Assembly: GCA_003427395.1 (NCBI GenBank) | Contig: BFEA01000616.1 | Span: 895,883 to 929,744 of the forward strand | Direction of reading: 5' to 3' | Length of the DNA stretch: 33,862 nt | DNA from: Chara braunii | Taxonomy: Eukaryota; Streptophyta; Charophyceae; Charales; Characeae | In this document: in pieces, positions 1 through 8,891 of the stretch | How the letters are laid out: each line of letters opens with the position of its first letter | Position numbering within the stretch: position 1 is the stretch's first letter | Notes under the pieces: model-generated | What the model was told of the DNA's origin: nothing | What the model saw: only the letters and a program-made list of their open reading frames with translations | Databases searched by the model: none | Position numbers and translations under genes: made by a program

Positions 1-540
1 CCTCTCTTGCCCACTGCGTCCTCCGGGCTCATCTGCAGACCTCCTTGCACAAGTCGCTGTGGCAGCGCTTCCGCATGGCTCACGCGGGAATGAATGAATG
101 GCTGGGCGCTGCCTCTTGATTTAAACTTCAGAAACTCGTTGGTCTCCCCTTTGCCATCGGCCCTTGGTGCTTACAGTCCCCCTGTGGTACTTGCTGGACC
201 GGACTGGGACTGACTGGACCTTCCGTTGACTGACTGTGGACTCACCGCTATCCTACCGCCGTTGCACTGCTGTTGCACTGCGGTTTAGTCCACCACTTGC
301 NTCACCACTTGACCACTTGCNCACTTGCCTACCTTCTAGAAGGTCTACANCTAAGCTTCCAGAACTCACTAAGACTCCTACGCTATAGACCTACAGATCG
401 AACCCCTGCTGTCTATGGACCTACGACAGGTCTACCAACTGCCTACGAATACACAGGTCACAGGTTCAATTCTCGGGGTCTACACAGATACTGTACATGG
501 TTAGGGTGAGGTCTAGGGATCGAACCCTGGGTATTGCATC
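1..540. other. Upstream region of the gypsy element, no gene
   Basis: I see no coding region here. The sequence is pyrimidine-rich with repeated GACCTAC/GTCTAC words and short CCACTTG repeats at about 290-330, where three of the window's five N bases fall. A small hairpin with 8-bp arms (GGCAGCGC at 61-68, GCGCTGCC at 106-113) is visible. A B-box-like string, GGGATCGAACCC, lies at about 517-528. Position just upstream of a retrotransposon leader suggests part of a 5' LTR or a flank, but I could not match it to the region after the integrase, so no LTR is called. Confidence 0.4.
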
Positions 541-930
541 CGCTACTGCTAAAAGGTGAAAACCGTTTCACTTATTCCAATTTTAAAATGTCCATATTTT
601 GTCACGTAAAATAGCCCGAAATTTTTTATTGCCATTTAGATTTTTTTTTTCCCAAGAGTTTTTCCCTTTTTGAAAATTAAATCGAATAAATTCGAATTTC
701 ATTATCCTGAAATTTTAATTTTTCCCTTTTCCTTTACCCCGAATTTTCTGCAATTTTTCTTCGCCAAATTTTATTCCATTTGAAATCTACGTTCTGATTT
801 TAATTTTCTTCCCCAAAACTTTGCCCCCAAATTTTCATTTCCCCCCCCTCCCCCTCTCATGACAACTTCCTCTAACCCCGATTTAGATCAACCATCATTT
901 TTTTAAATTGGGATTAGAAACCGCTCCCAC
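541..930 (+). other. AT-rich leader before gag
   Basis: A strongly AT-rich stretch with T runs (about 640-730) and C runs (about 840-855) leads into the gag start at 931. Its composition differs sharply from the C-rich coding sequence that follows. By position it is the untranslated leader of the gypsy element. No primer-binding site could be assigned with confidence: the usual initiator-Met site beginning TGGTATCAGAGC is absent. Confidence 0.45.
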
Positions 931-2733
931 ATGCCACCCCGCCAATCCAAGACCTCCCAACGCGCCGCCGCCGCTGCTGCCGCCGCTGCTGCCACCTCCA
1001 CCGCTGCTGTCACCTCCGTTGTCCCCTCCACTCCATCTTCTCTCTCTGCCCCACCTTCGTTTCCCCCCATGGCCGAAGGCACCTCAAGCATCAACATGGG
1101 CTCGCTCCGCATGGATTCTGTCGAGGATATCCACCACGAGCTTGTCGACCAGCCAGGCACCGGGGAGAACACATCTCTCCTCTCCATGTTTCAAGCACTC
1201 TCTGCCTCGCTCCGCAGAATCGAGGACTCCGTGACCTCCATATCCGATCGTGTCACCTCCCTCGAAAGCCACACACCCGCCATCACTGTCGTCACGACGT
1301 CACCACCCCCCTCCTCCTCCGGCCAGTCCATCCAATCCACCCCCGCCAGCCAAACCGGCCAACCATCTTCTTTCGGCCAAATTAGCCAACCCCCCTCCTC
1401 CGGCCAATCTGGCCAAAGCCTCTCGGCCGGCCAAGCCGTCCAGGCCTCATCATCCAACACCACCCCCCCACCGTCCTCCACCACACCTTTTTCCACCCCC
1501 GTCACTTCCCTTCCCGTTTCCCTCCCCTCCTCACAACCTACTACAAGCGCTTCCACCACTAGACGAACCACTCCCCTTCACCTCTCCTCCCCCCTCACCC
1601 AACCTCTCCTAACTACTTCCACCATCCCCTCTGTCCACCCCTCTTACTCCCAAGTCCTTTCGGGCGTTTACCCCGCCATACCCCAACCTCCTCCTTGCTA
1701 CCTCCTTGGTGACCGCAGTCAGGATCACACCTGCTACGACACCTCTCCCGATGACCGCAACTTCAACAACCTCGCTTGCATCGTCCCCCGCAACGGGGAC
1801 ATTCCCTGCTCCTTCCGCGCCACCGATATCACGACATTCTCCGGCCTCCCCCACGAGGACGTCCTCCTTTTCCTCTCTCAAAGTCAAAATGCCTTCGATC
1901 TCCACAACATGCCCCTCGCTCATTGGCTCCCCACCGCAACCTTCCGCCTCCAAGGCGCCGCCGCTCAATGGTGGTTAACCGAAGCCAACAACCGTCGAGC
2001 CAACGACCTTCCCCGCATCACCTTCCTTCAATGGGCCGACCTTCTCATCGCCACCTTCCGTCCGCAAAAGACCATCAATGACTACATCGATCAATTTTGC
2101 AACCTCCGCCAAACCGGCCCCACCGAGCGATTCATCCATTCCGTTCGCTCCCTCCGCCTCCACATCCCGTCGACTCTCATTCTCGACTACGTTTTCATCT
2201 CCCGCATCAAGCGGGTATGTTTCCCCCACCTCGCCGCAACCCTCGCCCATGAGCCCGAGCTCCCTCTCACCGATCTCCTTACCCGCCTTCTCCACCATGA
2301 TCGTCTTCCTCACCTCCGCTCTCAACGACCAGCCGCCCCCAACCGCACCCGGTTTTTCCACAACATGGCATCCGACGACTCGTCACTCCCCTCCGATGAC
2401 AACTTTAACTCCTCTCCCGAGTTCCTTGACCCAGCCCAATTCACCGAGGAAGACTTCCAGGCTGTCCATCTCATGAGGATGGAACGGCAACGCCTGGCTT
2501 CCCAGCCTTCCTCCTCCCCCCAACCCCCTCGTCTCAAAAAGCTCACCCCCGCCGAATGCACCTTCCTCCAGGCCAATGGCGGTTGTTTCCGTTGCCGCCA
2601 ACTGGGGCATCAGCAAACCAATTGCCCCAAGGCCGGCCGCTCCACCCACCACTCTTCCCGCCCCGCCGGATCCAGCCCTCCCACATCCACTTCCTCCTCC
2701 TCCACTGCGGCCTCTGGGCCCTCCTCCACCTGA
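931..2733 (+). CDS. gag: Gag polyprotein of the gypsy element
   Basis: This 600-residue open frame encodes the structural protein that packages element RNA into cytoplasmic particles. The N-terminus has an alanine tract (about residues 11-20), then about 200 residues of Ser/Thr/Pro/Gln low complexity with repeated Gly-Gln pairs (about 130-175). A retrotransposon gag-type helical region lies at about 300-430 (FSGLPHEDVLLFLSQSQNAF through QWWLTEANNRR and FRPQKTINDYIDQF). A CCHC zinc knuckle is clear at C552, C555, H560, C565 (CFRCRQLGHQQTNC), as expected for nucleic-acid binding. The start at 931 is the first ATG after the AT-rich leader. The frame has no internal stop, so gag is the best-preserved part of the element. 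The downstream pol frame is shifted relative to it. Confidence 0.9.
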   Translation: MPPRQSKTSQRAAAAAAAAAATSTAAVTSVVPSTPSSLSAPPSFPPMAEGTSSINMGSLRMDSVEDIHHELVDQPGTGENTSLLSMFQALSASLRRIEDSVTSISDRVTSLESHTPAITVVTTSPPPSSSGQSIQSTPASQTGQPSSFGQISQPPSSGQSGQSLSAGQAVQASSSNTTPPPSSTTPFSTPVTSLPVSLPSSQPTTSASTTRRTTPLHLSSPLTQPLLTTSTIPSVHPSYSQVLSGVYPAIPQPPPCYLLGDRSQDHTCYDTSPDDRNFNNLACIVPRNGDIPCSFRATDITTFSGLPHEDVLLFLSQSQNAFDLHNMPLAHWLPTATFRLQGAAAQWWLTEANNRRANDLPRITFLQWADLLIATFRPQKTINDYIDQFCNLRQTGPTERFIHSVRSLRLHIPSTLILDYVFISRIKRVCFPHLAATLAHEPELPLTDLLTRLLHHDRLPHLRSQRPAAPNRTRFFHNMASDDSSLPSDDNFNSSPEFLDPAQFTEEDFQAVHLMRMERQRLASQPSSSPQPPRLKKLTPAECTFLQANGGCFRCRQLGHQQTNCPKAGRSTHHSSRPAGSSPPTSTSSSSTAASGPSST

Positions 2734-3340
2734 ACACTGTCCCCCCGCCCCTTGTAGCCATGTCCTGGCATCAACAATTCGTCTGCCGGCGACGACTCTC
2801 ACACCGGACACCCCCCAAGCGTCGCAGTCTACTCCGCCTGCCCTCCTCCCGACGACGCCCTCTATTCCGTTGGCTGAGCAACCCACGGCCACATGTTCCA
2901 CTACCCTCCTCCCCAACCCCTCCACCATCACTTTCTCCGATCTCGTTGAGGAACAAGACCGACACACTCGGTTTGTTAGATTAGGCCTCGAGCAGCGCCG
3001 CCTCAACGCCATGATCTCCTCCGCTTGTGCCGGGACCGCCCAGTTCCAGCTCAAGTTCGTTGCCGTCTCCTTTGGAGCATCGACGGTGAAGTTCCGGGCC
3101 CTTCTCGACATTGGTGCCACTCACGGATGCCTGTGTCCACAAAGCCGGCCTCTCTTCCACCGGCTATGGTTCCCCGCTCACCATCCGCCTAGGGGATAAG
3201 GACTCAGCCATGGTCGTTGACCACAAAGTACCCGAGACCACAATGACTGTCGGCCCTCTTCGCAGCCAGGTCTCCTTCGATGTCATGCACCTCATGTGCG
3301 ACATCGTACTCGGGACTCCTTGGCTCGACCGCTACATGCC
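2734..3340 (+). pseudogene. pol: Retroviral-type aspartic protease, frameshifted
   Basis: Aspartic proteases of this type cut Gag and Pol into mature proteins. Frame 2 (open from about 2576 to 3199, overlapping the end of gag) carries the active-site region FRALLDIGATHGCL, with the Asp codon at 3107-3109. The usual D-S/T-G triad reads D-I-G here, so the residue after the catalytic Asp is not a hydroxyl amino acid. The second half of the fold, including the conserved DIVLGTPWL string near 3300-3330, is in frame 3, so a frame change falls at about 3115-3130. Both defects argue against activity. The +1 offset between gag and this frame could be programmed or could be an indel; the sequence alone does not decide. 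Confidence 0.8.
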
Positions 3341-5020
3341 CTATACCTTCCACCCCTCTTTCGTCCGCCTCTCCACCCCTCCCGATCCACCCTTTGATAT
3401 CCCCTACCTTCTCCCTCCCTCCACCCCTTCCCCCGTCTCTCCTCACCAATTTCTTCACATGACCCGTGAGCACCCCGACTCCGCCTACTATTGCCTTGTC
3501 ATTGACCGCGACCGTCCTGAGGACTTGCTTCCAACGGACAAACCCGACCAAGACCCTCCCTCCGACCCTCAGATCTCCGCCCTCCTATCCGAATTCAAAG
3601 ACGTGTTTCCCGAATCCTTGCCCGCCGGACTACCTCCAGACCGAGGTGTTTCCCACACCATCGATCTCGAACCTGGCCACTCCCCCCCTTGCCGCCCCCT
3701 ATACCAGCTCTCCGTCCCCGAGGCCGAAGAAATGAAGCGCCAGCTCAATGAACTCCTTGAAAAAGGATTCATTAAGCCTAGCTCCTCCCCCTTCGGTACC
3801 AGCTGTCTCTTCGTCAAGAAGAACGACACCTCGAAACTCCGCATGTGCACGGACTACCGCACCTTGAACCGGATCACGATCAAGAACAAGTACCCGCTTC
3901 CCCGGATATCCGAACTTCTTGATCGCCTCCGTGGAGCCAAATACTTCACCAAGATCGACCTCCGCAATGGCTTCCACCAGATCCGCATCCGCGAGGAGGA
4001 CACTCACAAAACCGCCTTCCACTCCCGCTTCGGGCACTACGGGTTTCTCGTAATGCCTTTCGGTCTCACCAACGCCCCCGTCACATTCCAATCCACCATG
4101 AACCACATCTTCCGCGACCTCCTCGAAGTCTGTGTCGTGATCTACCTCGACGACATCCTTGTTTTTAGCCCCACCTTCGAGTCCCACCTTGATCATCTCC
4201 GCCAAGTTCTCGCCATTCTCCATGCCCAGAAATTCTACGCCAAGCTCAGCAAATGCATATTTGCTGCCTCTAGTGTAAAATACCTTGATCACATTGTCTC
4301 CACCGACGACATCCGCATGGACCCCAAAAAGGTGTCTGCCCTCGTCGAGTTCCCCCCTCCCACCACTTTAACCCAACTTCGCTCCTTCACGGGACTCGCC
4401 AACTACTACCGCCCCTTCATCCGCAACTTCTCCGACGTTTCCTACCCTCTCCGTGAGCTCACCCGTGCCACCGAACCCTTCGCTTGGACACACCGCCGCC
4501 AAGCCGCCTTCGACAAACTCAAGGAGCTCATCACCACTGCCCCTGTCCTCAAAATCGCCGACCCCACTCGCCACTTCTTCGTCACCACGGATGCCTCTGA
4601 CTTTGCCATCGGGGCCATCTTATCCCAACACTTTCCCCCCGACCCCGCGGAAACCCCGTCCATCAAGGACTCCCCCACTCACTCCCAATGCCCACCCGGC
4701 GAGCACCCCATCACATTCGCCAGCAAGAAACTCCTTCCCGCATAAATGAACTACCCATACAACGAGAAGGAGCTCCTCGCCATCATCTATGCCCTCAAAG
4801 TCTGACGCCCGTACCTCGACGGGCAATACTTCACCATCTGCACCGATAACACCGTCGTTTCCTCTATTCTTACCAAGAAAGACATCACCCCACGCCAAGC
4901 CCGCTGGCTCGACTTCCTTGCCCAATTTACCTTCACCATTTGCCACACCCCCGGCAAAAGCAACCGTGTTGCCGATGCCCTCTCCCGCCGCCCCGACCAC
5001 AAGCCCCCTGAGAAAGTCTA
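3341..5020 (+). pseudogene. pol: Reverse transcriptase and RNase H of the gypsy element, two in-frame stops
   Basis: Frame 3 from 3111 to 4745 contains a full gypsy reverse transcriptase: LRMCTDYRTLNRITIKNKYP, the catalytic-region motif KIDLRNGFHQIRI (about residues 280-292), the MPFGLTNAPVTFQ region, and the catalytic YLDD at residues 345-348 (nt 4143-4154). RNase H begins at about 4560 (FVTTDASDFAIGAILSQ) and continues past a TAA at 4743-4745 and a TGA at 4803-4805 (the latter at a position usually Trp) to FTICTDN and the end at HTPGKSNRVADALSRR (about 4945-4990). The frame before and after each stop is the same, so these are point nonsense changes, not indels. RT/RNase H would copy element RNA to DNA in the particle. 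The polymerase motifs are intact but the polyprotein is interrupted. Confidence 0.9.
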
Positions 5021-5027
5021 CGCCGCC

Positions 5028-6542
5028 ATGACCCACATCCAGCTCCTGCCATCGCTCCACCATCGCTACACCCAAGGATACCTCTCTTGCCCCAACTTCT
5101 CCACCATCTACAACAAACTCCGTGACCTCAACTCCGTCTCCGGCTACGCCCTCCACGACAACCTTCTCTACATTGAAACCAAAGGCACCCGCCGACTTTG
5201 CATCCCTGATGCCCGTGGCCTCCGCACCCAGCTCTTGGCCGAGCACCACGACGCCAAGACCGCTGGCCACCTTGGTTTCCAGAAAACCTTTGATACCATC
5301 TCCCGTTATTTCCATTGGCCTTCCCTCCTTGCCGACATCAAAGCCTACATTCGCTCGTGCCCCACGTGTCAGGCCGTCAACCCCTCGAACCGGGCTAAGC
5401 CCGGCATGCTTCAATCATTGCCCATCCCCACCCACCGCTGGCAGTCCGTCTCCATGGACTTCGTGTGCGGTCTTCCCAAGACCGACCGTGGGCACGACTG
5501 CATCTACGTCATTGTTTGCCGCCTGACCAAACGTGCTCACTTCATCCCATGCACCACCTCGCACAACGCCAAAGACATTGCCATTCTCTTCTTCAATCAT
5601 GTCACCAGACACCACGACCTCCCCGAGAATATCATCAGTGATCGTGACCCCCGCTTTCTCTCCCAATTCTGGAAACAACTCTTCAATGCCTACGGAACCA
5701 CACTCAGGTACAGCACTGCATTCCATCCACAGACCAACGGACAGACCGATAAGATGAACGATACTCTCCAAAGAATCTTGCGGAAGTATTGTCATCCCCA
5801 CCAGCACGATCGGAATCAGCTGCTCACCGCCGCCGAGATTGCCTACAACAATGCCGTTTGCCCTTCCACTGGCATGTCCCCCTTCTACCTTGACCTTGGC
5901 TATCACCCACGCTTGCCTTCTGACTTCTTGCTCCCCTCGCAACTCAATCCATCCTCCCCATGTCCCTCTCTCAATGAATGGGTTGCAACAATGAACCGTC
6001 TCCTAAGAGAAGCAACCGAGTCGATCAAGCACACCCAGGAACAACAAGCTAAACAAGCCAACAAGCATCGCCGTGATATCACCTTCCAAGCAGGGGACAA
6101 AGTCTGGCTCTCCACCAAACGCTTTGAACCCGAACAGGGTTTGTCCAAGAAACTCTCGAACAAGTGGCTCGGTCCCTACCCCATCATTGAACAAACCTCT
6201 CCCGTGAACTACAAACTCCAGCTACCCCCTGACATGCGCCGTGTACACCCAGTCTTCCACGTAGAATATCTCAAGGAATACCACGAATCCCCGCCTCAGT
6301 TCGCTGATCGCCCATATCCTCGACCTCCACCTATCATGCTTCCCACTGGACCAGAATTCATAGTCGAATCNATCATAGGAAGAAGAACAACCCAAGTCGC
6401 AGACCATCCGGAACCAATCACCGAATACAAAGTCAAATGGACCGGATACCCTGACGAAGAATCAACATGGGAACCCCTTGAAAATCTCAAGAATGCCATG
6501 AGACTTGTCCGCGCCTATGATCATTCCCACCCTGCATCCTAG
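5028..6542 (+). CDS. pol: Integrase with C-terminal chromodomain
   Basis: This 504-residue frame continues the pol reading; ATG 5028 is internal to the polyprotein, not a real start. The N-terminal zinc-binding HHCC module is present (EHHDAKTAGHLGFQKT, then CPTC, residues about 67-115). The catalytic core shows D144 (SMDFVCGLP) and D205 (IISDRDPRF). The third acidic position, exactly 35 residues later, is Asp241 (GQTDKMND) where the family has Glu (GQTERVN). A GPY/F-like region follows (KLSNKWLGPYPI, then VFHVEYLKEY). The C-terminus is a chromodomain (EYKVKWTGYPDEESTWEPL, about residues 445-500), a histone-tail-binding fold that targets chromovirus integration. One codon at 6371 contains an N. 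The frame stops at TAG 6540-6542. Confidence 0.92.
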   Translation: MTHIQLLPSLHHRYTQGYLSCPNFSTIYNKLRDLNSVSGYALHDNLLYIETKGTRRLCIPDARGLRTQLLAEHHDAKTAGHLGFQKTFDTISRYFHWPSLLADIKAYIRSCPTCQAVNPSNRAKPGMLQSLPIPTHRWQSVSMDFVCGLPKTDRGHDCIYVIVCRLTKRAHFIPCTTSHNAKDIAILFFNHVTRHHDLPENIISDRDPRFLSQFWKQLFNAYGTTLRYSTAFHPQTNGQTDKMNDTLQRILRKYCHPHQHDRNQLLTAAEIAYNNAVCPSTGMSPFYLDLGYHPRLPSDFLLPSQLNPSSPCPSLNEWVATMNRLLREATESIKHTQEQQAKQANKHRRDITFQAGDKVWLSTKRFEPEQGLSKKLSNKWLGPYPIIEQTSPVNYKLQLPPDMRRVHPVFHVEYLKEYHESPPQFADRPYPRPPPIMLPTGPEFIVEXIIGRRTTQVADHPEPITEYKVKWTGYPDEESTWEPLENLKNAMRLVRAYDHSHPAS

Positions 6543-7277
6543 CTACCCCCCCTGCCCACACCCTGACTAAACCCTGAACCCTTGCTTAAACCCTGCTAAA
6601 ACCTCGCCACCTTGCTCTACACACCCCCCTGCCACAACCACCCTTGCCCTTGACTCACTTTCCTGATGTCTGATCTACCCTTGTTCCTCGCCTAGCCTTG
6701 CCCCAATCGTCCTCTCCACTTCCTTGTCCATCTTGTCCAATGTTTGTGGACCTGCGTGACGACTGGCGATAAAGGATCTAATGGCATGCGCACGAGGGCG
6801 ATGGCTTGCTGCATCACTGTTCATGGAGATTATGCAGCTGGATTGGCCACCATGCTGCTACAACGGCCGGCACCCTGCCTCGCAGACTCCCTGGAGCAGC
6901 TACTTGTCACATGAACCATGTACCAGTCTGCGACTCCCTTGCTACCGGATCAGACTCCATTGCCAATCATGTACCGGACGCACCTGAGCACTTCGACTTT
7001 GGCCTTTTGGACTACCTCTACGACTACCTCCTGTCGCAACCGCTGAAGACCGCCTTGCTGCCTACTTTGGGACCTGCTCAAGACCTCCGAAGACCCCTTT
7101 CTTGTTGCGGATCAAGACACTTGAAGACCCCCCCCAGACCCCTTAACCCATTACAGACCTCAGACTGTGTACCCAGATCCCATCAGACACCCCAGCCCTT
7201 GTACATGTGAACTGTGCCCTTGAACCTGCAACATACAATTCTTTTATTTTATTTTTCGTCCCCTGACAACCCATAAC
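6543..7277. other. 3' region of the gypsy element, no gene
   Basis: C-rich, gene-free sequence after the integrase stop. It starts with repeated CCCTG(A/C) words (about 6550-6600) and later has many GACTCC/GACCTCC words resembling the composition of 1-500. This could be 3' untranslated sequence plus a diverged LTR, but by eye I found no long block shared with 1-930 and no clear polypurine tract immediately before a TG-starting repeat. Confidence 0.35.
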
Positions 7278-7496
7278 CTTGTAGAATTTCAATAGAAATA
7301 CCCCGTTCACCCTTGTAGAACATCAATAGGAATACCCTGTTCTTGTAGAACATCAGTAGGAATACCCTATAACCTGTTCACCCTTGTAGAACATCAGTAG
7401 GATATCCTGTTACCTGCTCCCTCTTGTAAAATATGAATAGGACTATCCTGTCTCCCTGCAATACCCTTAGCCCACCAGTAGGATAACCCTGTTCAC
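7278..7496 (+). repeat. Minisatellite, about six degenerate units of 30-40 bp
   Basis: Units built on CTTGTAGAACATCAATAGG followed by AATACCCTGTTCACC start at about 7278, 7312, 7342, 7383 and 7422, with a more diverged unit at about 7461-7496. Spacing varies (30 to 41 bp) because some units lack the ACC/AACC linker. It lies about 735 bp after the gypsy integrase stop. Confidence 0.85.
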
Positions 7497-7862
7497 AGCC
7501 CACCAACACGACACCCTGTGCCTTATCACCTACATTATACCCCTCCTCCTCCTTCGATTTGTTGACAAATGATCGGCCCTGTCCCGTCCTTCACAGCTTT
7601 CAGCATGGCTTCATGACTATTTGCAGCCGGGACGTTGCCTTCTAGAGGGAGGGGATAAAGTTACGGACTCCGCCAGGGCTCGATCCTTGGTTCATCTTTT
7701 TGCTGTTTCTGCTGCTTCCCGTTTTCGGCCTGACACCCTTTTTCCAAACCCCTCCTTTGGTACCATCGGATTTTGGACAACTGGGGCCATGCTGCAATTC
7801 GGGCGCCACTTTCAAATACCGCACTTTTCAATTCTGCCCTCGGGGCTTTTGCAGATCTGCCT

Positions 7863-7916
7863 CCGGTACTGTACCGGACACCCGGTACTTATACCGGTGC
7901 CCCGTACAGTACGGGG
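7863..7916. repeat. Three adjacent short palindromes with GTAC-type cores
   Basis: Three inverted repeats sit side by side: CCGGTAC-T-GTACCGG (7863-7877), CCGGTA-CTTA-TACCGG (7882-7897) and CCCCGTAC-A-GTACGGGG (7900-7916). All arms are perfect. They lie in a gene-free stretch (7500-8040). Possible roles include a stem-loop cluster in a transposon terminus; no protein or RNA partner can be named. Confidence 0.8.
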
Positions 7917-8049
7917 GCCCAGTCTCGTACTAGTTTTCAGTTGCTGTACTCGTACTCAGTGTGACTTGCTCCTGTTTCGACATTCGGAATCCAAGACTTC
8001 GACTTTGTGTCCCTGCCACTGTGTCTGCGTCCGACCCTTAGTCGTGTCG

Positions 8050-8104
8050 AGTGAGTGAGTGTGTGTGTGTGCTCTCACTCTCTCCCTCTCTCTCTCCTCT
8101 CCCT
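8050..8104 (+). repeat. Compound GT/CT microsatellite
   Basis: A (GAGT)n/(GT)n run passes into a (CT)n-rich run. It directly abuts the end of recognisable LINE-A endonuclease sequence, so the endonuclease frame reads into low-complexity codons here. It marks the truncation point of that element. Confidence 0.9.
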
Positions 8105-8114
8105 CGGCTCTCCT

Positions 8115-8520
8115 CGACCCTATCGGTGGGATCGTTGGGTGCATACACATTAACAAGATAAAACTCTTCCTCATCGTATGCCACTTTAAGATACACCCAT
8201 CTACCTTGTTGTTGATCATGTTGTATCGACACCGGTCTGAGTTTTGAGGATGGCGGCAACCATATTGCCATTCTCGCCAATGCTCTATCTGTTGCGGGTG
8301 CTGAAAAGCATGTGTAGGGCCAGATGAGCTTGGCCTTTGCTGCATGCTGAGGGGTGTTCTGGAGGTGCGTTTCCTGAATGCACACTGCATCAGGCCACCC
8401 GCCTGTGACTGGGGATTTGATCATATCCCATATGGCATTTTTCTTGTCTGCCGTTGTTTGGATAAGGCCATTGACATTTAGTGAGCGAATATCTATATCC
8501 GCTCGAGCCAGCTTAGCCGC
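8115..8520 (-). pseudogene. LINE-A endonuclease domain, truncated
   Basis: Translation of the minus strand gives the start of an L1-type AP endonuclease, the enzyme that nicks target DNA to prime reverse transcription. Visible motifs are DIDIRSLNVNGL (near 8500-8465), WPDAVCIQETHLQNTPQH (near 8395-8345, with the metal-binding Glu of QETH), GRWVYLKVAYDEEEFYLV, and VNVYAPNDPTDR (near 8155-8118). It aligns closely with LINE-C (DLDIRSINVNGL, WPDVICVQETHLMNTPEH, SLYAPN). Downstream motifs GDFN, SRIDLI and SDH-type are absent because the sequence runs into a microsatellite. The reading is continuous over this stretch, but there is no plausible start of its own, so it is a fragment of ORF2. Confidence 0.85.
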
Positions 8521-8524
8521 CCAC

Positions 8525-8890
8525 TGGGGGATTTCTAATTCGAGGGAAAACAGGGGGAGATGGGGGACATGGAAGTGGGTGACGGGGATGAGCGGGCAGA
8601 GACGTGGGTATCTGTAGGGTCTGTGCAGTTGTGGGGGGCGGGCGTGGTTGAGCGGGCGGCGTGTGATAGAGGTTTACTGGCCGAGATGTCCATTGAGCCC
8701 TGACAGTTATGGGAGTCAGACTCTGTGATTTGGCTCATTCAGCTTCTTGGTACGGTATAACAAGCATTCATAAATCCTAAGTCCTTCGTTTTAATGGGGA
8801 GGACGAAGGGGGGGTCATCCCCCTGATTGTGTTATTCCAACACATTGTCTTCTAGGACCGTTTGCATGAAAATCAAGATTTTGCTCAGCG
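8525..8890. other. Linker between LINE-A ORF1 and endonuclease
   Basis: A gene-poor stretch between the ORF1 stop (8892) and the endonuclease. The minus strand is Pro/Ser/Thr-rich in one short frame (8738 to 8535) but shows no domain. In LINE-C the corresponding spacing is shorter, about 20-100 bp. Confidence 0.4.
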
Positions 8891-8891
8891 T

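Larger units (their letters stand above)
931..6542 (+). mobile_element. Ty3/gypsy chromovirus retrotransposon, internal region, decayed
   Basis: The internal region reads gag, protease, reverse transcriptase, RNase H, integrase, chromodomain, which is the order of Ty3/gypsy (Metaviridae) elements; the terminal chromodomain places it among the chromoviruses common in plants, fungi and algae. Gag is in frame 1, the protease start in frame 2, and everything from the protease end to the chromodomain in frame 3. The frame-3 reading has two in-frame stops (4743-4745 and 4803-4805), the protease is split by a frame change near 3120, and one N falls in the chromodomain (6371). The element is therefore non-autonomous as assembled. 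The coding sequence is extremely C-rich, unlike the AT-rich leader. I could not identify matching LTRs. Confidence 0.93.

Noticed and set aside
498-540. Possible primer-binding site or tRNA fragment (TGG at 499 and GGGATCGAACCC at 517-528)
   Set aside because: The spacing between the TGG and the T-loop-like string is about four bases too long for a tRNA 3' end, and no LTR end could be confirmed.
903-2984. Long minus-strand and other-frame open frames overlapping gag (for example 3120-2383 and 2361-1975)
   Set aside because: They are Gly/Val/Glu-rich or Pro/Arg-rich shadows of the C-rich gag coding strand with no domain.
7278-7496. CRISPR array
   Set aside because: Units are contiguous and degenerate with no unique spacers of constant length, and the context is eukaryotic.
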